A DNA stretch of 64,000 bases. Source: Streptomyces sp. NRRL F-525. GTDB taxonomy: Bacteria > Actinomycetota > Actinomycetes > Streptomycetales > Streptomycetaceae. Positions 56,717 through 64,000 of the stretch are shown one piece after another. The position numbers and the translations under genes were made by a program. The notes beneath the pieces were generated by a model. The model did not search any database and was not told the origin of the DNA. It was given only the letters and a program-made list of their open reading frames with translations. The stretch lies in the NCBI RefSeq assembly GCF_000716605.1, contig NZ_JNXE01000019.1, positions 62,001 to 126,000 of the forward strand, given 5' to 3'. Numbering within the stretch: position 1 is the stretch's first letter; each line of letters begins with the position of its first letter.

Positions 56717-58486
56717 ATGTCATACCTGAGCCGCCATCACCGTTCCAGAGCGCCCCTCGGCCGCCTCGGCGCCGCCGTGACGGCCACCGCCCTCGCCGCC
56801 ACCGCCGTCGCCCTGACGGGCGTGCCCGCCCAGGCCGTCCCCACGTCGACCACCACCTTGGTCGTCAACGCCGCGCAGAACCTGCGCTCCGTCACCCACG
56901 TCGCCACGGGCAGCCTCTACGGCCTCGCCAACGCGAGCACCCCCGGCGACAGCCTCGTCCAGGCCCTGAAGCCCAACACGTTCGTCCAGATGGCGCCCGG
57001 CGGCAGCCAACTCCCCAACGGGGAGCCGGCACCCGCGGGTGACGCCCTGGTCGTCGCCCCGAAGGCCGCGGCCGCGGGGGCGAAGGTCGTCGTACGGATG
57101 CCGGACTGGTACCCGAACTTCCCCTACCAGTGGGTGAGTTGGAGCAACTGGCTCGCGGCGGTCGACCAGCAGGTCGCCTCGGTGAAGGCCTCCGGTGCCA
57201 CCAACATCGCCGCGTACGAACTCTGGAACGAGCCGGACTGGACCTGGGACACCGCCAACGCGGGCGCCTTCGACGCCGGTTGGGCCCGTACGTTCAAGGA
57301 GGTCCGCGCCAAGGACGCCACCACCCCGATCCAGGGCCCGAGTCACTCGGTGTGGAACCAGTCCTGGATGACCACCTTCCTCACCGACGCCAAGGCGAGC
57401 GGCACGGTCCCGGACGTCATCGCCTGGCACGAACTCCAGGGCAGCTCGGGCATCGCCGCCCATGTCGCGGCCTACCGCTCGCTGGAGAGCAGCCTCGGCA
57501 TCAGCCCGCGTCCGATCGCCATCGAGGAGTACGGCACGCCCACCGAGATGGGCGACTCGGGCGCGCTCATCGGCTACGCGGCCAAGTTCGAGCGCGCGGG
57601 CGTCCGCGACGCCGAGCTGGCCTTCTGGAACCACTACGGCACCCTCGGCGACACCCTGACCGACACCGGCGGCTCGCCCAACGGCTCCTACTGGACGTAC
57701 AAGTGGTACGGCGACATGTCCGGGACCATGCTCACCACCACCCCGCCCGCCCAGACCGGCATCGACGGTCTCGCCTCCCTCAACAGCGCGCGGAACCAGA
57801 TCAGCGTCGTCGCCGGCGGCTGCACGGGCTCCTGCGCCGTCACGGTCAACGGGCTCTCCTCCCTGTCGGCCTACGGCAGCACCGTTCACGTGAAGCTGGA
57901 GTACAGCCCCGACACGGGCCGCACCACCGCCTCCCCGGGCCCGATCACCGTCTCCGACGCGGACTACGCCGTCTCGAACGGCTCCATCACCGTGCCGGTC
58001 ACGATGAACGCCGCCGACGGCTACCACCTGACGATCACCCCCAGCGGCACCTCGACGTCCCTGGCCGGGCGCTACCAGATCACCAACAAGAACAGCGGCC
58101 TCGCCCTGGACACCCTCAACGCGGCCACCGCGCAAGGCACTTCGGTCGTCCAGGCCGCGTCCACCACGGGCACCGACCAGAACTGGACCCTCGTCCCCGC
58201 GGGCCAGGGCCTCTACAAGATCGTCAACCAGAAGAGCGGCCTGCTCCTCGGCATCACCAACGCGGGCACCAGTAACGGCGGTACGGCCCTCATCTGGGGC
58301 GACAACGGCACCGCCGACCACCTCTGGCAGGTCGTTCCGGCCCGCGACGGCTACGCCAAGATCGCCAACTACAACAGCGGGCTCCTGCTCGGCGTCGACC
58401 AGATGAGCACCGCCTCCGGTGCCCAGGTCCTGCAGTGGTCCGACAACGGCACCGCCGACCACCTGTGGAAGCTCACCGCACGCTGA
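56717..58486 (+). CDS. Secreted glycosidase (GH39-like) with C-terminal ricin-type lectin domain
   Basis: 589 residues. A signal peptide of about 45 residues ends in TGVPAQAVP. The catalytic part (residues about 50-330) is a TIM-barrel of GH39-like character: AAYELWNEPDWTWD gives the acid/base Glu after Asn, and RPIAIEEYGTPTEMGD the likely nucleophile Glu. A short beta domain follows. Residues about 455-589 form a ricin-B/CBM13 trefoil with three similar repeats (NSGLALDTLN, SGLLLGITN, NSGLLLGVDQ with matching DQNWTLV, DHLWQVV, DHLWKLT). It would attack plant or microbial polysaccharide outside the cell and feed the importer. The ATG at 56717 has AGGAG upstream. Exact substrate not known. Confidence 0.75.
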   Translation: MSYLSRHHRSRAPLGRLGAAVTATALAATAVALTGVPAQAVPTSTTTLVVNAAQNLRSVTHVATGSLYGLANASTPGDSLVQALKPNTFVQMAPGGSQLPNGEPAPAGDALVVAPKAAAAGAKVVVRMPDWYPNFPYQWVSWSNWLAAVDQQVASVKASGATNIAAYELWNEPDWTWDTANAGAFDAGWARTFKEVRAKDATTPIQGPSHSVWNQSWMTTFLTDAKASGTVPDVIAWHELQGSSGIAAHVAAYRSLESSLGISPRPIAIEEYGTPTEMGDSGALIGYAAKFERAGVRDAELAFWNHYGTLGDTLTDTGGSPNGSYWTYKWYGDMSGTMLTTTPPAQTGIDGLASLNSARNQISVVAGGCTGSCAVTVNGLSSLSAYGSTVHVKLEYSPDTGRTTASPGPITVSDADYAVSNGSITVPVTMNAADGYHLTITPSGTSTSLAGRYQITNKNSGLALDTLNAATAQGTSVVQAASTTGTDQNWTLVPAGQGLYKIVNQKSGLLLGITNAGTSNGGTALIWGDNGTADHLWQVVPARDGYAKIANYNSGLLLGVDQMSTASGAQVLQWSDNGTADHLWKLTAR

Positions 58487-58553
58487 GGCGCGTCCGGCGG
58501 CGGTCGGCTAGGGTGCTGACGGCTCGCGCCGCGGCGTACAGCCCAGGAGCGGA

Positions 58554-59321
58554 GTGAACCGGACACGACGGGGGCTCGGGTTGGATCACGGCGGGCGGCA
58601 GAGGAACAAGGTCACCACCCTCGGGTCGGCCGGTCGCGGTGAACGTGTGCCCGGTCGGCCGGCGCCGTCGGTGCTGCCCCCGTCGCCGCGCCCGTGGCTC
58701 GGGCTGGTCGCGGTCCTCGCCTCGCTGGTGGTCGTCACGCTCGGGATCCTGTACTCCGGGCACAGCGAACCCGGCACGGTGGACCGCTGGATCGTCCCGC
58801 CGACGGCGGACAGTGTGCGTCCGCCGTGGCGCGATGTCGCCCTGGCCCTGGACTTCCTGGGGGAACCCGCGGGCTCGGCGATGCTGATCGTGGCCGGGGT
58901 GGTGGTCTGTCTGCTGCTCCGGCGTCCCCGCGCGGCGGTGCTGGTCGTGGCCGGCGTCGGCACGACCGTGGGGGCGACCACGCTCATCAAGCATCTGGTG
59001 GGACGGACCATCCACGGCCCCGGCAACCTGTCCTACCCGAGTGGGCACACCGCCTTCGCCACCGCGCTCGCCCTCATGGCGGCGCTGTTCGCGACGGACC
59101 GGCTCGGCCTCGGCAGGACGGCCGGTACGTCACTCGTGCTCACCTCGGCGCTGGCCGCCGGCGCCGCCATGGGCTGGGCCGAGGTCGCCCTCGGCGCGCA
59201 CTATCCGACCGACGTCCTCGGCGGCTGGTGCACCGCGCTGGCGGTGATTCCGGCGACCGCGTGGCTGGTCGACCGGATCGCCGACCGGATGTCCGAGCCC
59301 GGTCGGCGAGACCACCGCTGA
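58554..59321 (+). CDS. PAP2-superfamily membrane phosphatase
   Basis: A 255-residue membrane protein with about five hydrophobic segments. The phosphatase motifs are KHLVGRTIHGP, SYPSGHTAFATALA and LGAHYPTDVLGG (in place of the usual SRX5HX3D). It would remove phosphate from a lipid phosphate such as phosphatidate or polyprenyl pyrophosphate on the outer face of the membrane. The start GTG at 58554 is uncertain; the first 55 residues are hydrophilic and Arg/Gly-rich. It is convergent with the surface-glycan operon, seven bases away. Confidence 0.82.
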   Translation: MNRTRRGLGLDHGGRQRNKVTTLGSAGRGERVPGRPAPSVLPPSPRPWLGLVAVLASLVVVTLGILYSGHSEPGTVDRWIVPPTADSVRPPWRDVALALDFLGEPAGSAMLIVAGVVVCLLLRRPRAAVLVVAGVGTTVGATTLIKHLVGRTIHGPGNLSYPSGHTAFATALALMAALFATDRLGLGRTAGTSLVLTSALAAGAAMGWAEVALGAHYPTDVLGGWCTALAVIPATAWLVDRIADRMSEPGRRDHR

Positions 59322-59328
59322 CGTCACG

Positions 59329-60654
59329 TCACGCCGTGCGGCGGAACACGGGCTGCACGGGTCGTCCGGCCAGCCAGGGGGTGGGGTCGGCGGCGTCAAG
59401 TGCCTTCCGGTACACGGCACATGCCTCGGCCACGACGTCGACGGTACGGTCGATGTCCGCGTCGTCGAGTGCGCTGCTCACCACGAAGGAGGGGGCCAGC
59501 ACGCCGCCCGCGAGGAGCCGGCGCAGGAACAGGGTGCGGTACTGCTGCGACGGCCGCAGGTTCTCGTCGAGGGTGGCGAAGACCAGGTTGCTGGCCCTGC
59601 CCCGGACGACGAGGTGGTCGCCGACGCCCATGCCGGCCGCGACCTCGCGGACACCGGCGGCCAACCGCTCGCCGAGGGCGTGCAGGCGCGCGGTGATGCC
59701 CTCCTCGGTGTAGATGGTCTGCACGGCCATCGCGGCCGCCAGGGAGTGCGTTTCCGCGCCGTGCGTGGTGGAGAGCAGGAACACCCGGTCGCCGGAGTGC
59801 CGCAGTCCGCCCCGCTCCATCAGATCGCGGCGCCCGGCCAGCGCGGAGACGGCGAATCCGTTGCCCAGCGCCTTGCCGAACGTGGAGAGGTCGGGGACGA
59901 CGCCGTACAGGCCCTGAGCGCCCGCCTCGGACCAGCGGAACCCGGTGATCATCTCGTCGAAGACCAGGACGCAGCCGTGCCGGTCGGCCAGGTCGCGCAG
60001 GCCGGCGAGGTACCCGGGCGGCGGTTCGGCGTGGGTGGCGGGTTCGAGGATCAGGCAGGCGATCTCGTCCTGGTACCGGGTGAGCAGCTGTTCCGTGGCG
60101 GCGAGGTCGCCGTAGGGGAACGCGACGGTGAGTTCGTTGGTCGCCGCCGGGATTCCGGCGGACATCGGGGTGGTGCCGATGAACCAGTCGTCGACGGAGA
60201 AGAACGGATGGTCGCCGCAGAGGGCCACCCGCGGGCGTCCGGTGGCGGCGCGGGCCAGGCGCACGGCGGCGGTTGTGGCGTCGGAGCCGTTCTTCGCGAA
60301 CTTCACCATCTCGGCGGTCGGCACCGTGGCCAGGAAGCGCTCCGCGGCCGCGACCTCGACGATGGACGGCCGGACGAAGTTGCTGCCGCGGTCGAGTTCC
60401 CGCCGTACGGCCTCGAGCACGCGGGGGTGGGCGTGCCCGAGGCTGACCGACCGCAGGCCGGAGCCGTACTCGATGTAGCGGTTGCCGTCGACGTCCCACA
60501 CGTGGGCACCGTTGCCGTGGCTGATGACGGGGGCCAGGTTCTCGGGGTACTGGTCGTCGCCCTTGGCGTAGGTGTGAGCGCCCCCGGGGATCATGGCGTG
60601 CAGCCGCTCGTTGGCTGTCCGCGACAGGGGCAGGTCAAGCACTTCGGTGTCCAC
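59329..60654 (-). CDS. Class III aminotransferase, glutamate-1-semialdehyde-aminomutase-like
   Basis: A 441-residue PLP enzyme. The PLP lysine is in STFGKALGNGF; VLVFDEMITGFRWSEAG holds the cofactor Asp. The opening RLHAMIPGGAHTYAKGDDQ is typical of the GSA-aminomutase-like branch that occurs in surface polysaccharide and secondary-metabolite loci. A housekeeping hemL role is unlikely, given its neighbours. It probably aminates a keto sugar-like or small carbonyl substrate that decorates the glycan. The ATG at 60654 is seven bases after the epimerase stop; it is the last gene of the operon seen. Confidence 0.8.
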   Translation of the reverse strand: MDTEVLDLPLSRTANERLHAMIPGGAHTYAKGDDQYPENLAPVISHGNGAHVWDVDGNRYIEYGSGLRSVSLGHAHPRVLEAVRRELDRGSNFVRPSIVEVAAAERFLATVPTAEMVKFAKNGSDATTAAVRLARAATGRPRVALCGDHPFFSVDDWFIGTTPMSAGIPAATNELTVAFPYGDLAATEQLLTRYQDEIACLILEPATHAEPPPGYLAGLRDLADRHGCVLVFDEMITGFRWSEAGAQGLYGVVPDLSTFGKALGNGFAVSALAGRRDLMERGGLRHSGDRVFLLSTTHGAETHSLAAAMAVQTIYTEEGITARLHALGERLAAGVREVAAGMGVGDHLVVRGRASNLVFATLDENLRPSQQYRTLFLRRLLAGGVLAPSFVVSSALDDADIDRTVDVVAEACAVYRKALDAADPTPWLAGRPVQPVFRRTA

Positions 60655-60661
60655 GGGGACC

Positions 60662-61213
60662 TCAGCTTTCTCTGTGCTTCAGGACCTCGGCGAGGCTCGG
60701 CGCCTCCCGGTCCCGTTGGGACATCAGTGCAGCCGGCAGCGGCCAGGGAATGGCGAGCTCCGGGTCGTCGAAGGCGATGGTCACGTCCTCGGCCGGATCG
60801 TGCGGGCGGTCGATCCGGTACGAGGTGTCGGCGGTGTCGGTCAGTGCTTGAAAACCGTGCGCGCATCCCGCCGGAATGTAAAGAGTTGGTTGTGTTTCTC
60901 CTGTGAGTTCAAAGGAAGTCCAATGGCGGTAGGTCGGAGAATCCGGCCGCAGGTCCACGACGACATCGAAGATCCGGCCGTACGAACACCGCACCAACTT
61001 GGCCTCGCCGGCGCCCGATCGCAGGTGCAGGCCGCGCACCACGCCCCGGACCGAGCGGGACACGCTGTCCTGGACGAAGGCGTCCGGGTCCAGGCCCACC
61101 GAGCGGACCACGTCGGCGTCGAAGGTGCGGCAGAAGAAGCCGCGTTCGTCGGCGTACGGCGTCGGCTCGAAGAGGAACGCACCGGCGATCTCCGGGACTT
61201 CGGTCGCTTTCAT
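60662..61213 (-). CDS. dTDP-4-dehydrorhamnose 3,5-epimerase-family protein (RmlC-like)
   Basis: A 183-residue cupin. FEPTPYADERGFFCRTFDAD, VRGLHLRSGAGEAKLVRC (with the catalytic His) and YIPAGCAHGFQALTDTADTSY are the RmlC-family blocks. It would epimerise a nucleotide-4-keto sugar. No RmlA, RmlB or RmlD gene is in view, so the sugar may be supplied from elsewhere or the enzyme may have a divergent role. The ATG at 61213 overlaps the pyruvyl transferase stop region by four bases. Confidence 0.85.
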   Translation of the reverse strand: MKATEVPEIAGAFLFEPTPYADERGFFCRTFDADVVRSVGLDPDAFVQDSVSRSVRGVVRGLHLRSGAGEAKLVRCSYGRIFDVVVDLRPDSPTYRHWTSFELTGETQPTLYIPAGCAHGFQALTDTADTSYRIDRPHDPAEDVTIAFDDPELAIPWPLPAALMSQRDREAPSLAEVLKHRES

Positions 61214-62448
61214 GGAGACTCCTGCCGGGCGTGGGCGTGGGTGTGGCCGGTCGCGGGGAACACCGCCGCGGTCAACGAGCTGAACTGGTCCGCCAGTTGG
61301 CGGGCGGCGGCCTGGTTCCGCTCGGCGAGGGTCTGCCGCAGCTCGGGCGATCGCTTCTCCAGCGCCCGGAATTGCTCCAGCAACCGGTCGGCGTCGACCT
61401 CGCGCGCCGGGTGGCAGTAGGCCCCCAGCCCCATCCGCTCCATGAGCGCGTCGCTCTTCGCCGCGTAGCTGAGGGCGAGCACCGGTGCGCCGGTCTTCAG
61501 CGCGCAGATCAGGTTGTGATAGCGGACCGCGACCACGGTGTCGGCGGCCGCCATCTCGTTCATCAGGTCGTCCAGGGAGGCCGGTTCGGCGGCGGTGACC
61601 AGGGGCGAGTCCACCACGTCGAGGATCGCGGCGACCACCGTCGCGTCGCACGTGTCCCCGGTGAGCAGCCGGACCGGCCTGCCCTCCTCGGCCAGCGTGC
61701 GGACGAACCGGATCGTCCCGTCGAGGTAGCGCGCGTATATCTCGTCGGCGCGGGCGCGGTCGTCGTTGCCGCCGTGGAAGTCCATGACGCCGACGCAGAC
61801 CGTGCCGGGCGGGCCCGAGGGCGTACTCGTGCGCGGCGCAGGGAGGGAGAACGCGAGGTCCGGGTAGACCTCGTCGCACGCGGTGTCCACGCCCATCGCC
61901 CGCATCGCGTCCCGGGACTGGGCATCCCGGTACGACCGGTACGCGGCCAGCCGCCCCGACCAGCGGACCAGGGCCCGGGTGGGCCGGTTGCGGATCTCTG
62001 CGGCGCCGACGCTGACGAGCGCGACCCGGGTGCGCGTCAGCCGGCCGCTCGCGCAGAGCAGGAACAGCGAGTACGGGAAGCCCCACGGCCGTAGGGGCAG
62101 GGTGGCTTCCAGGACGCCCATGCCCGGCACGATCACCACGTCGTGCTTCCGCACCCAGGCGGCGGTGCGGAAGATGTCGACGAACTTGCCCAGGCCCTTC
62201 GACGCGATCGAGCCCGCGCGGGACGCGGTCCGGTACTCGGCGCGGTTCCAGTGCAGCCGGGTGGCGGGGATCCCGAACCGGGCCGTCACCGCCTCGGGTC
62301 CGCCGCACAGGGCGTCCACTACCGCGTCCGGGTGGTCGGCGCGGAGGTAGCCGAGGACGGCCTGGAGCGACCCGTCGTTGCCGAGGTTGCCGGAGCCGAG
62401 CAGGCCGAACACCCCTACGCGCACGGGAGTTGAGGCCGCAGGCGTCAT
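61210..62448 (-). CDS. Polysaccharide pyruvyl transferase family protein
   Basis: A 412-residue member of the CsaB-like family. FGLLGSGNLGNDGSLQAVLG is the N-terminal nucleotide-like loop; VVIVPGMGVLEA and ADTVVAVRYHNLICALKTGA with SYAAKSDALMERMGLG are the conserved C-terminal blocks. It would add a pyruvate ketal from PEP to a sugar of a surface glycan. The start ATG at 62448 overlaps the glycosyltransferase stop by four bases. The neighbours (glycosyltransferase, flippase-like protein) support a cell-surface polymer. Confidence 0.85.
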   Translation of the reverse strand: MTPAASTPVRVGVFGLLGSGNLGNDGSLQAVLGYLRADHPDAVVDALCGGPEAVTARFGIPATRLHWNRAEYRTASRAGSIASKGLGKFVDIFRTAAWVRKHDVVIVPGMGVLEATLPLRPWGFPYSLFLLCASGRLTRTRVALVSVGAAEIRNRPTRALVRWSGRLAAYRSYRDAQSRDAMRAMGVDTACDEVYPDLAFSLPAPRTSTPSGPPGTVCVGVMDFHGGNDDRARADEIYARYLDGTIRFVRTLAEEGRPVRLLTGDTCDATVVAAILDVVDSPLVTAAEPASLDDLMNEMAAADTVVAVRYHNLICALKTGAPVLALSYAAKSDALMERMGLGAYCHPAREVDADRLLEQFRALEKRSPELRQTLAERNQAAARQLADQFSSLTAAVFPATGHTHAHARQESP

Positions 62449-63392
62449 GCGTGCCTCCCCTCGCGACCGGCGACGAGGGCGTCGACGGAGACCGTGAGCT
62501 GGGCCGGGTCGACCGGGGCGCGGTCCTCGACGCGCTCGCCGGCGCCGGGCCGGACCCGGCTGGTCATCCAGGAGGCCAGGTGGCGGTAGCAGGCGCGCCG
62601 GTCGGCCGGGGACAGCGGTGCCCGTCGGATCGCGGACGCGAAGCCCCAGACGTACTCGGCGAGGAGACGGGGCGTCGGGTGCAGCGCGCCTGCCCGGCGC
62701 GGGTCCAGGTTGACGCAGCGGGCGCGCTTGGAGGGGTTCGCGCGTTCGGCGCGGGTGGGGTGGTCGCGGCGGAAGTAGAGCAGTTCCGGCACCTGGTGGA
62801 AGCGTCCGTGCAGGGTGATCTCGGCGACGAAGGTGCGGTCCGCGTGGTGGTAGCTGTCCATCGGCTTCACCCGGCGGAGCATGTCGGCCCGGATCACCCC
62901 GTAGAAGTCGTCGCCGCCCGGCTCGAACAGCAGGCTGCGGAAGCGCTCCGGCGCGTGCGGGGAGCCGGTGGCGAGCGTGTACTCGTAGGGCACCGTCACC
63001 TGGCCGTCGCCGTCGATGACCGCCTGGTCGGTGTGGGCGAGGATGACGTCCGGCCGCTCGTCCAGCGCTTCTATGCAGCGCGTCAGCAGGTCGCGGCCGT
63101 AGAGGTCGTCGTGCGAGGCCCACTTGAACAGCTCGCCGCGGGACTCGGCGAAGACGTGGTTGTGGTTCGGGGTGGCGCCGATGTTGCGGGGCAGCCGGAG
63201 GTAGCGGATGCGGGAGTCCTGCGCGGCGTACTTGCGGCAGATCGCCTCGGTCCCGTCGGTCGAGGCGTTGTCGGAGACGACCAGTTCGAAGTCCTCGTAG
63301 GTCTGGCCGAGCAGGGCGTCGAACGACTCGGCCAGGTACTCCTCGCCGTTGTACACGGGCAGGCCGATGCTCAGCCTCGGTCGGTCGGTCAT
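62445..63392 (-). CDS. Family 2 glycosyltransferase
   Basis: A 315-residue GT2 enzyme. It begins PRLSIGLPVYNGEEYLAESF, followed by FELVVSDNASTDGTEAICRKY; the DXD-like metal site lies in FKWASHDDLYGRDL. It would add a sugar to a lipid-linked glycan intermediate at the cytosolic face. The start ATG at 63392 overlaps the membrane-protein stop by four bases. Donor and acceptor are unknown. Confidence 0.88.
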   Translation of the reverse strand: MTDRPRLSIGLPVYNGEEYLAESFDALLGQTYEDFELVVSDNASTDGTEAICRKYAAQDSRIRYLRLPRNIGATPNHNHVFAESRGELFKWASHDDLYGRDLLTRCIEALDERPDVILAHTDQAVIDGDGQVTVPYEYTLATGSPHAPERFRSLLFEPGGDDFYGVIRADMLRRVKPMDSYHHADRTFVAEITLHGRFHQVPELLYFRRDHPTRAERANPSKRARCVNLDPRRAGALHPTPRLLAEYVWGFASAIRRAPLSPADRRACYRHLASWMTSRVRPGAGERVEDRAPVDPAQLTVSVDALVAGREGRHA

Positions 63393-64000
63393 GAGGTCCT
63401 CACTTCGGGAATGGGATCGCGGTGGTGCTCGCGCAGGGCGGAGCGCAGTTGCAGCCACCACACGGCCGAGCCGCTGATGGTCGCGGCGGCGACGCCCCAG
63501 GCCGAGCCGGCCGTACCGGCGAGGGCCGCTCCGCCGAGCCCGCCGCCGACGTAGCAGGCGGAGGCGAACAGCTGGCACTTCAGGCTGCGCCGGGCCGCGC
63601 CGAGCGCGCGCAGTCCCGCCGCCGCGCCGGTGCCGAGGCCCGCTCCCGCGACGCTGAGGGTGATCTGCACGAGGAGGTGCGAGGAGGAGTGCCAGACCTC
63701 GCCGAGCGCCAGCTCGCCGAGCCGGCCCGGCATCAGCAGCAGCGCCGAGCCCCAGAGCAGCGCCCCGGCGGCCTGTCCCCCGCCGAGGAAGAGGCAGAAC
63801 CTGCCCAGTTGGTGCGGGGCCCGCCGCAGCACGCGTGCCGCCTCGGGGACGGTGACCAGCGAGAGTCCCATCAGCACGGCGAGGAACGGGCCCATCAGGA
63901 GTTCGGCGCCGCGCACCGCGCCCACCGAGCTCACGCCGACGATCGCGCCGAGGCCGTACGCCCGCAGCTGGCTCGCGCCGCTGAGGCTGACGTTCTCGAC
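63389..64000 (-). CDS. Membrane protein, flippase/polysaccharide-export type (N-terminus outside window)
   Basis: The last 203 codons are visible, running to the window edge. At least five hydrophobic segments occur (LLMGPFLAVLMGLSLVTVPE, LLVQITLSVAGAGLGTGAAA and others), and the pattern of the terminal half resembles Wzx/MATE-type lipid-linked oligosaccharide flippases. Its position at the head of the visible operon fits. The family assignment is tentative because the N-terminal half is missing. Confidence 0.6.
   Translation of the reverse strand, partial: VENVSLSGASQLRAYGLGAIVGVSSVGAVRGAELLMGPFLAVLMGLSLVTVPEAARVLRRAPHQLGRFCLFLGGGQAAGALLWGSALLLMPGRLGELALGEVWHSSSHLLVQITLSVAGAGLGTGAAAGLRALGAARRSLKCQLFASACYVGGGLGGAALAGTAGSAWGVAAATISGSAVWWLQLRSALREHHRDPIPEVRTS

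Overview
The window is high-GC actinobacterial DNA with the gene style of Streptomyces: GTG starts, GGAGG ribosome binding sites, ATGA and TGATG gene overlaps, twin-arginine secreted enzymes, mycothiol-dependent detoxification, rare TTA codons confined to special genes, and a widespread Streptomyces intergenic repeat at about 10206. No rRNA, tRNA, CRISPR array, insertion sequence or prophage was recognised. The left edge cuts glyA and the right edge cuts a membrane protein gene.

Regions 1-11981 and 25910-31402 together form one pathway for choline and glycine betaine. A ProXWV-type importer and betaine aldehyde dehydrogenase form one operon (8550 down to 2989). Choline dehydrogenase is at 10314-11981. 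A Rieske oxygenase with its reductase and Rieske ferredoxin (29506 down to 26755) would demethylate glycine betaine to dimethylglycine. A flavin-GcvT fusion (334-2772) and GlyA would carry it on to glycine and serine. PurU handles 10-formyl-THF, and a mycothiol-dependent formaldehyde dehydrogenase with a metallo-hydrolase handles released formaldehyde. An IclR regulator at 25910 is the likely controller. A shared 15-bp palindrome, TTGCG-N5-CGCAA, sits upstream of several of these transcription units.

The pathway is interrupted (12128-25726) by a carbohydrate operon (binding protein, two permeases, GH1 beta-glucosidase, secreted PF10091-type glycosidase) with a perfect 12-bp-arm operator and a LacI regulator, two repeat-rich proteins of unknown function, an acyltransferase and a metallophosphoesterase. 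A TetR regulator and an aldehyde dehydrogenase follow at 31534-33685.

Region 33902-47829 is a phosphonate biosynthesis cluster. It contains phosphoenolpyruvate mutase with the EDK...NS active-site signature, a phosphonopyruvate decarboxylase split into two genes, an aldehyde dehydrogenase, a LicC/PntC-like cytidylyltransferase, a CDP-alcohol phosphotransferase, an asparagine-synthetase-like amidotransferase, an AurF-like diiron oxygenase, a methyltransferase, two ATP-grasp ligases, an MFS exporter and an amidase. At least five of these genes contain TTA leucine codons, pointing to bldA control. This gene set does not match any characterised phosphonate pathway I can recall in full, and it is the best candidate for an undescribed system here.

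Region 48424-59321 holds a twin-arginine phospholipase C (also with a TTA codon), a LacI-regulated arabinoside locus (GH127 enzyme, ABC importer, secreted glycosidase with a ricin-type lectin domain) and a PAP2 phosphatase. Region 59329-64000 is a tightly coupled minus-strand surface-glycan operon: a flippase-like membrane protein, glycosyltransferase, pyruvyl transferase, RmlC-like epimerase and GSA-type aminotransferase.
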